Shown: in pieces, positions 59,661-64,000 of the stretch
How the letters are laid out: each line of letters starts with the position of its first letter
Position numbering within the stretch: position 1 is the stretch's first letter
NCBI RefSeq assembly: GCF_011764445.1
Contig: NZ_BLPG01000002.1
Location: 310,001-374,000 of the forward strand
Source: Phytohabitans rumicis
GTDB taxonomy: Bacteria; Actinomycetota; Actinomycetes; Mycobacteriales; Micromonosporaceae
DNA: 64,000 nucleotides
Direction of reading: 5' to 3'
Made by a program: the position numbers and the translations under genes
Notes under the pieces: generated by a model
Database searches by the model: none
What the model saw: the letters and a program-made list of their open reading frames with translations, nothing else
Told to the model about the DNA's origin: nothing

Positions 59661-61463
59661 TCAGTAGATGTTGGTGGCCGCCTCCCCGCGCTCACGAGCA
59701 TAAAGCCTGGTCAGCTCGTGGAACTGATACTGGAGCTGGCCGTCCGCCCCGGCCACGACGAGGTCCACGAGCCGGGTCTCGGCGAGGCGGTCGAGCCGCC
59801 GCTCGGCCTCCACAGTGGAGACCGATAGCACCCGCGCGGCCACTGATGGCGTGAGGCTGGGCAGTCCGGCGGTGCCGAGGAGCGTGAAGGCGCGGCGCTC
59901 CGGCTCGTTCAGGTTGAGATAGCTGGCCTCGAGGCGGACGCGAAGGCACAGGTCGCCGACCGTGAGCTCGTCCAGGCGCCGCGATTCGTCCCGCAGCCGA
60001 CCGGCTAACGCGGACAGCGACCATCGCGGCCGCGCCGCGAGCCGCGCGCCGGCCGCCCGCAGAGCGAGCGGCAGGTGGCCGCAGTGGACGGCGATCTCCC
60101 GCGCCGCGGTGGGATCGGCCCGGACCCGGTCGGCGCCCGCCAGGTGCGCGAGCAGGCGCACGGACTCGGCGGGTGCCAGCACATCGAGGGGTACGTGGCG
60201 GGCGCACTCCAGCCCCGCCAGCCTGGCCCGGCTCGCGACGAGGACGGCACTCCCGGGCGTGCCGGGCAGCAGCGGCCGGACCTGGCACTCCGAGCGCACA
60301 CCGTCGAGCAGGATCAACACCCGCCGGGAGGCCAGGGCGCTGCGGAACAGCGCGGTGCGCTCGGCCGTCGACGCCGGTATGTCCGGGTCGTGGTAGCCGA
60401 GCGCCCTGAGGAACCGCGCCAGGAGTTCGCCGGGTTCGACCGCCCGCCCGCCCGCGTCGAACGTCGCGTAGAGCTGGCCGCCCGGAAAGTGGGCGCGCGC
60501 GGCGTGTGCCGAGTGGACGGCGAGCGCCGACTTTCCGACGCCCGCAATGCCAGAGATCGCGATCGTCGTCGCGGCACCGCCGACAGTCGCCGCGTCGCGC
60601 AGCGCCACGCGGACCGCCTCGACGACGGCATCCCGGCCGGTCAGGTCGATGGTGTCCGGTGGCAACTGGGCGGGGCACGCCGGTCGGGCGGAGATCCGCT
60701 CGGGCTGCGCGGTTTCCCGTCCGGTCAGCACCGCCTGGTGTAGGCGTTGCAGCTCGGGACCCGGGTCGAGGCCGAAGTTCTCGTTCAAGAGGGTGCGCCC
60801 CCGCCGGTACACGTCGAGCGCGTCGGCCTGCCGTCCCACCCGGGCGAGCGCGACCATGAGCTGGCCGCGCAGCCTCTCCCGCAGCGGATCGGCCGCGACG
60901 AGCCCGATCAGCTCGGGCAGTACGGCCGCGGCACGGCCCAACGCGAGATCCGCGGCGATCCTGTCCTCGACCGCGGCGCGGCGTAACTCCTCCAGCCGCT
61001 CCCCCTCGGCCAGCAGGTACGACCCGCCGAGCCCGCCGAGCGCCGGGCCCTGCCAGAGCTGGAGCGCGGACTGCAACGCGCGGCTGGCGTCCTCCGGCCG
61101 GCCGGCAGACCCGGCCCGCCGCCCCTCCGCCACCAGTGACTCGAACTGATGCAGGTCGAGCGCGCCGGGCCCGACCTGGAAAAGGTAGCCCGGCGGGCGG
61201 GTGAGGATGACCGGCGCCGCCCCCCGCAGGTGCAGGACCCGCCGCAGGGCGGAGACGTAGCTCTTGATCAAACCGGGCGCGGTCGCCGGGGCCGCGCCAT
61301 CCCACAGCGCATCGACGAACCGGTACACCGGGACGGTGCGGCCCGTACTCAGCAGACCGGCGGCGAGCAGCGCCTGCTGTTTCGCCGCCGGCAACGCTAA
61401 CTGGCGCCCGTCCACCCATGCGCTGACCGGACCCAGGATCCGGAATTGAACAATTTCCTCCAT
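59661..61463 (-). CDS. AfsR/SARP-type regulator with NB-ARC ATPase domain
   Basis: A 600-residue regulator. Residues about 1-95 are the OmpR-like DNA-binding domain ('VQFRILGPVSAWVDGRQLAL', 'VDALWDGAAPATAPGLIKSY'), 95-250 the BTAD domain ('LQSALQLWQGPALGGLGGSY', 'RERLRGQLMVALARVGRQAD'), and about 280-560 the NB-ARC ATPase with Walker A 'ISGIAGVGKSALAVHSAHAA' (about residue 307) and Walker B 'RRVLILLDGV'. It ends without a TPR array, shorter than AfsR (about 990 residues). ATG 61463 fits the family start; an upstream in-frame codon adds seven residues. It lies directly upstream of, and co-directional with, the tail cassette, making it a candidate regulator of it. Confidence 0.88.
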   Translation of the reverse strand: MEEIVQFRILGPVSAWVDGRQLALPAAKQQALLAAGLLSTGRTVPVYRFVDALWDGAAPATAPGLIKSYVSALRRVLHLRGAAPVILTRPPGYLFQVGPGALDLHQFESLVAEGRRAGSAGRPEDASRALQSALQLWQGPALGGLGGSYLLAEGERLEELRRAAVEDRIAADLALGRAAAVLPELIGLVAADPLRERLRGQLMVALARVGRQADALDVYRRGRTLLNENFGLDPGPELQRLHQAVLTGRETAQPERISARPACPAQLPPDTIDLTGRDAVVEAVRVALRDAATVGGAATTIAISGIAGVGKSALAVHSAHAARAHFPGGQLYATFDAGGRAVEPGELLARFLRALGYHDPDIPASTAERTALFRSALASRRVLILLDGVRSECQVRPLLPGTPGSAVLVASRARLAGLECARHVPLDVLAPAESVRLLAHLAGADRVRADPTAAREIAVHCGHLPLALRAAGARLAARPRWSLSALAGRLRDESRRLDELTVGDLCLRVRLEASYLNLNEPERRAFTLLGTAGLPSLTPSVAARVLSVSTVEAERRLDRLAETRLVDLVVAGADGQLQYQFHELTRLYARERGEAATNIY

Positions 61464-61663
61464 TGCTGTCCCCCGTGCCAACAAAGTGCGTTCGTATCCT
61501 CAACAGTCCGTCGCCGCGACGCTTGTCGTGTGGTACGAGCGCTCTCTCGTTGTTACGCCGAACGGGCGGACCCACTCGCCCGAATGGCCATGGATTCCGG
61601 GTCCGCGTTCAGCTCTTTCGATGGACGTCACGGCGGCGCCTCGGCCGGGGTAGCGGCCGCGTC

Positions 61664-61912
61664 ATGGGTGGCGGCGACCCCCACTTCTGGATCTACGACA
61701 CGGACCCCAGCACGTACCCCGGCCAGGACTCCGGGCCCCGCAGCGATGTCCAACAGTTCCGGGCGAGCTTCGCCGATCACGGGCGGGCGACCCACTACTT
61801 CAAAGCCGGCCTGTACGGCCGTGCCGGGATGTCCGCGCGGTGCGACGCGTACCTGAAGAACATCAGGATCTACCGCAAGTGGACGTTGCCCGGCCGTTGG
61901 ACACTCGTACCC
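61664..61912 (+). pseudogene. C-terminal remnant of a secreted polysaccharide lyase-like protein
   Basis: The frame from ATG 61664 reads 'MGGGDPHFWIYDTDPSTYPG', then 'QDSGPRSDVQQFRASFADHG' and 'RATHYFKAGLYGRAGMSARC' followed by 'DAYLKNIRIYRK'. The YFKAGLY and IRIYR stretches look like the final strands of beta-jelly-roll polysaccharide lyases or carbohydrate-binding proteins, but the rest of such a protein is absent: the upstream region holds only the SARP promoter. It continues in frame into the following membrane protein without a stop, so the original stop is lost too. A relic; the family is uncertain. Confidence 0.5.
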
Positions 61913-62632
61913 ATGGCGCAGGCTCGCGCGACGGTGCTGGCCCGGATCGCGGGCGTGTCCTACCTTCTGGTGATCGTGGGTGGGCTCTTCGCCGAAGGGG
62001 TGGCCCGGGGATCGCTGATCGTGCCCGGTGACGCGGCCGCGACGGCCGACGCGATCGCCGACGGCGAGTCGCTGTGGCGGTGGGGCCTGGCGGTCCACCT
62101 GGTTTACCTGATACCCGCGGTCGTGGTGAACGTCCTCGTCTGCCACCTGTTCAAGCCCGTCGGGCCCACGCTGGCGCGGCTCGCGCTCGTGTTCAGCCTC
62201 GTGAGCGTGACGATCGAGGGCGCGAGCCTGCTCCAGCTGTACGTCCCGCTGCTGATGCTCGAGGAGGGCGACGCACTCGCCGCGCTGGACGACCCGCAGC
62301 GGCAGGCGCTGTCCTATCTGGCCGTACGGCTGTTCTCCGCCGGCTTCGGCCTCGCGCTGGCCTTCTTCGCGGGTTTCTGCGCGCTGATCGGCGTGCTGAT
62401 CCTGCGTTCCCAGCTCGTCCCGCGGGTCATCGGCGCGTTGATGGTCGCGGCGGGCGGGTGCTACTTCCTCAACACCCTCGCGCTGGTCGTCTCCCCCAGG
62501 CTGTCGGATCTGATCTTCCCGGCCATCCTGCTGCCCTGCCTGTTGGGCGAGCTGTCCCTGGCGCTGTGGTTCGTGGTCAAGGGCGTGCGGACGAATCTCG
62601 TCGCGGGCCGCGGGCCGGCTCACGCACCATGA
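61913..62632 (+). CDS. DUF4386 family membrane protein
   Basis: A 239-residue integral membrane protein with six to seven helices ('ARIAGVSYLLVIVGGLFAEG', 'WGLAVHLVYLIPAVVVNVLV', 'LFSAGFGLALAFFAGFCALI' and 'GVLILRSQLVPRVIGALMVA', 'LCLLGELSLALWFVVKGV'-like end). The DUF4386 signature 'VYLIPAVVVNVLVCHLFKPV' and 'LPRVIGAL'-type loop are visible. The function of the family is unknown. ATG 61913 begins at the first helix; the same frame runs upstream into a lyase relic. The end overlaps the GNAT relic on the other strand. Confidence 0.8.
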   Translation: MAQARATVLARIAGVSYLLVIVGGLFAEGVARGSLIVPGDAAATADAIADGESLWRWGLAVHLVYLIPAVVVNVLVCHLFKPVGPTLARLALVFSLVSVTIEGASLLQLYVPLLMLEEGDALAALDDPQRQALSYLAVRLFSAGFGLALAFFAGFCALIGVLILRSQLVPRVIGALMVAAGGCYFLNTLALVVSPRLSDLIFPAILLPCLLGELSLALWFVVKGVRTNLVAGRGPAHAP

Positions 62633-62837
62633 ACACGTCCACCGGATCCTCGGTCTCGACGGTGAATCCGTACCGCTCGTACAGCCGCCGGGCCGCACTG
62701 CCCCGCAGCACGTGTTCCAGCCAGTGGGCGTCCTCCGCCGGCCGCAGCGACACGCAACCGGCGAACGCGCCGCCCACCTCGATCACCCAGGTGTGCGCCG
62801 CCGCCACCGAAGCCGGTCGAATCCCCCAGTCCGCCAT
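62577..62837 (-). pseudogene. GNAT acetyltransferase relic with internal deletion
   Basis: From ATG 62837: 'ADWGIRPASVAAAHTWVIEV' and 'GGAFAGCVSLRPAEDAHWLE', the first strands of a GNAT domain, jump at 'HWLEHVLRGSAARRLYERYG' directly to the C-terminal strands ('FTVETEDPVDVFMVRE'). The acetyl-CoA loop (RxxGxG/A region, some 35 residues) is missing, so the enzyme cannot bind its cofactor. The frame is still open, so the deletion kept the reading frame. It is convergent with and overlaps the DUF4386 gene end. Second GNAT relic in this window. Confidence 0.68.
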
Positions 62838-63052
62838 GATCGCCAAACTACGCGGCCACGGTCCGGCCCGACCTGCGGGTGTTGGTGGTGAAGCAGGTGA
62901 TCCGCCGCCGTCGTGGTCGCTCAGGTGCGGTCGCGTCCCCGGGGTGGGGACGTTCCCGACCGCCGATGATCCGCATCGCTGCAGCCCCGGGGTGGCCCGT
63001 GTCGGCGCGGGCATCCACGTGCTCACGAAATCTTGAGGCAACGCCGGAGGGG

Positions 63053-64000
63053 TCATTCGCGTTGGTGGTAGGTGTTGCGGCGTGGTCGGCGCTCCAAATC
63101 CACGTACGCGGGTGGGATGAACTCGGGCATCCCGTCCACGGCGATCCGAACCGTCCAATGCCCACGATGGATCAACCGATGGTGATAGCCGCACAACATG
63201 ACGCTGTTGTCCAACGTGGTGGGTCCGCCGTCGGCCCACGACACGATGTGGTGCCCGTGACACCAGCGCGGTGGCCGATCACAGCCGGGGAACGCGCACC
63301 CCTTGTCCCGCAACTCCAGCGCCCGCCGCAACGGCCCGCTGATCAACCGACGGGTACGGCCCAAGTCGAGGATCTGCCCATCGCCACCCAACACGGCCGG
63401 AATGATCTTTGCGTCACAGGCCAACCGGCGCACCTGCTCCGGACTGAGCCGCTCACCGGTGTCCAACGTGCCGACACCAAGCGCCAAGCGCAGCACATCG
63501 AACGACACCGTCACCACCACATGCGGCCGCTCCCCACCGCTCTCCGGCAAGTCCTCGGTCCGCATCGCCAGGTCGCAGATCTCGACCAACGCGTCGGCCC
63601 GGCGCTGGGCCGGGGTGCGCACATCCACGTCATGCCGCGGCGCGCACAACGGATCCAACGCCGCGTTGACGGTAGCGGCGCCGTCCTCGTCCAACCAGCC
63701 CGTCAACCGCACCCGACCGTCCCCGTGCCGGGTCAGGTGAAACGCCCGCGTCTGCCGCGCCCGCGCCTCCATCCGCTCCAACGCCTCCGCGTCAGCGGCC
63801 TCCGCAAGCTCCGGCGCCACATACGCCAGGATGCCCTCGCCGTAACGGCGCAGCGTGTTCGGCTCAAACTCGGCGGCCCGACCGATCATCGCCTTCTCCG
63901 CCTTACCCACCACCTCAGCCGGAAGACGCCGCAACGCGGCCGCGATCACCTGAGCCTGCTCGGTATTGACCAGACCGTCGGCAACCGCCTTGGCCAACAC
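63053..64000 (-). CDS. DUF222/HNH endonuclease (13E12 repeat family), 5-prime truncated by window edge
   Basis: At least 315 residues are present; the start lies beyond the window. The N-terminal DUF222 part contains 'LVNTEQAQVIAAALRRLPAE' and 'RRADALVEICDLAMRTEDLP'; the C-terminal HNH nuclease reads 'RDKGCAFPGCDRPPRWCHGH', then 'HIVSWADGGPTTLDNSVMLC' and 'GYHHRLIHRGHWTV', with paired cysteines (CxxC) binding zinc and the conserved His residues. This family is abundant in actinobacteria and is often multi-copy, sometimes described as 13E12 repeats. Its in vivo role is unknown. No mobile-element partner is visible within the window. Confidence 0.9.
   Translation of the reverse strand: MLAKAVADGLVNTEQAQVIAAALRRLPAEVVGKAEKAMIGRAAEFEPNTLRRYGEGILAYVAPELAEAADAEALERMEARARQTRAFHLTRHGDGRVRLTGWLDEDGAATVNAALDPLCAPRHDVDVRTPAQRRADALVEICDLAMRTEDLPESGGERPHVVVTVSFDVLRLALGVGTLDTGERLSPEQVRRLACDAKIIPAVLGGDGQILDLGRTRRLISGPLRRALELRDKGCAFPGCDRPPRWCHGHHIVSWADGGPTTLDNSVMLCGYHHRLIHRGHWTVRIAVDGMPEFIPPAYVDLERRPRRNTYHQRE

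Overview
The window is high-GC actinobacterial DNA: many GTG starts, third-position G/C almost throughout, dense gene packing with ATGA and GTGA stop/start overlaps, two SARP/BTAD regulators, an ECF sigma fusion and a DUF222-HNH protein. The gene mix and the 'TGATCATG' palindromes suggest Micromonosporaceae (Micromonospora, Actinoplanes and relatives). That placement is inference; no rRNA or tRNA gene was seen to confirm it.

Layout. 1-13.2 kb: mostly single housekeeping-type genes (HxlR tail, DnaN-like clamp, LCP cell-wall ligase, cNMP-binding TrxR-like flavoprotein, EndoV, RidA plus dehydrogenase with a divergent LysR, zinc-ribbon protein, alginate lyase, membrane-tethered ECF sigma factor). 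13.2-15.8 kb: two alpha/beta hydrolases, the second frameshifted. 15.8-24.0 kb: an amino-sugar catabolic locus, in which a ROK regulator and an ABC sugar importer diverge from GH89 alpha-N-acetylglucosaminidase, MurQ etherase and a BadF-type sugar kinase. 24.2-30.8 kb: secreted metalloprotease, lipoprotein, MacB-like ABC exporter, APH-like kinase, a GNAT relic and a PhzF protein. 30.8-31.6 kb is non-coding and packed with palindromes and tandem repeats. 31.6-36.5 kb: DeoR-regulated polyol importer with a Zn alcohol dehydrogenase. 36.7-42.2 kb: iron locus, with two FecCD permeases diverging from a heterodimeric ABC exporter across a 26-bp gap filled by an iron box. 42.3-46.3 kb: small protein, SARP regulator and M6 metalloprotease. 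46.2-51.9 kb: TetR relic with an MFS pump, then a two-component system. 51.9-59.6 kb: a compact tail-only siphophage-like cassette. 59.7-64 kb: SARP-NB-ARC regulator, gene relics, DUF4386 protein and DUF222-HNH.

Most unusual points. (1) The 7.6-kb cassette has tail terminator, tail tube, two overlapping chaperone frames, tape measure, Dit-like, duplicated tip proteins and a Gp37-like protein, but no head, packaging, integration or lysis gene, and sits directly downstream of a large SARP regulator; it may be a domesticated non-contractile tail particle. (2) Dispersed palindromes fall into at least three families, one with a 57-bp core in four copies and another whose two copies carry a compensatory base-pair change. 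(3) The two exporter NBDs have complementary defects that leave exactly one intact composite ATP site. (4) Four genes are each broken by one missing base in a G/C run, which may be assembly error or real decay.
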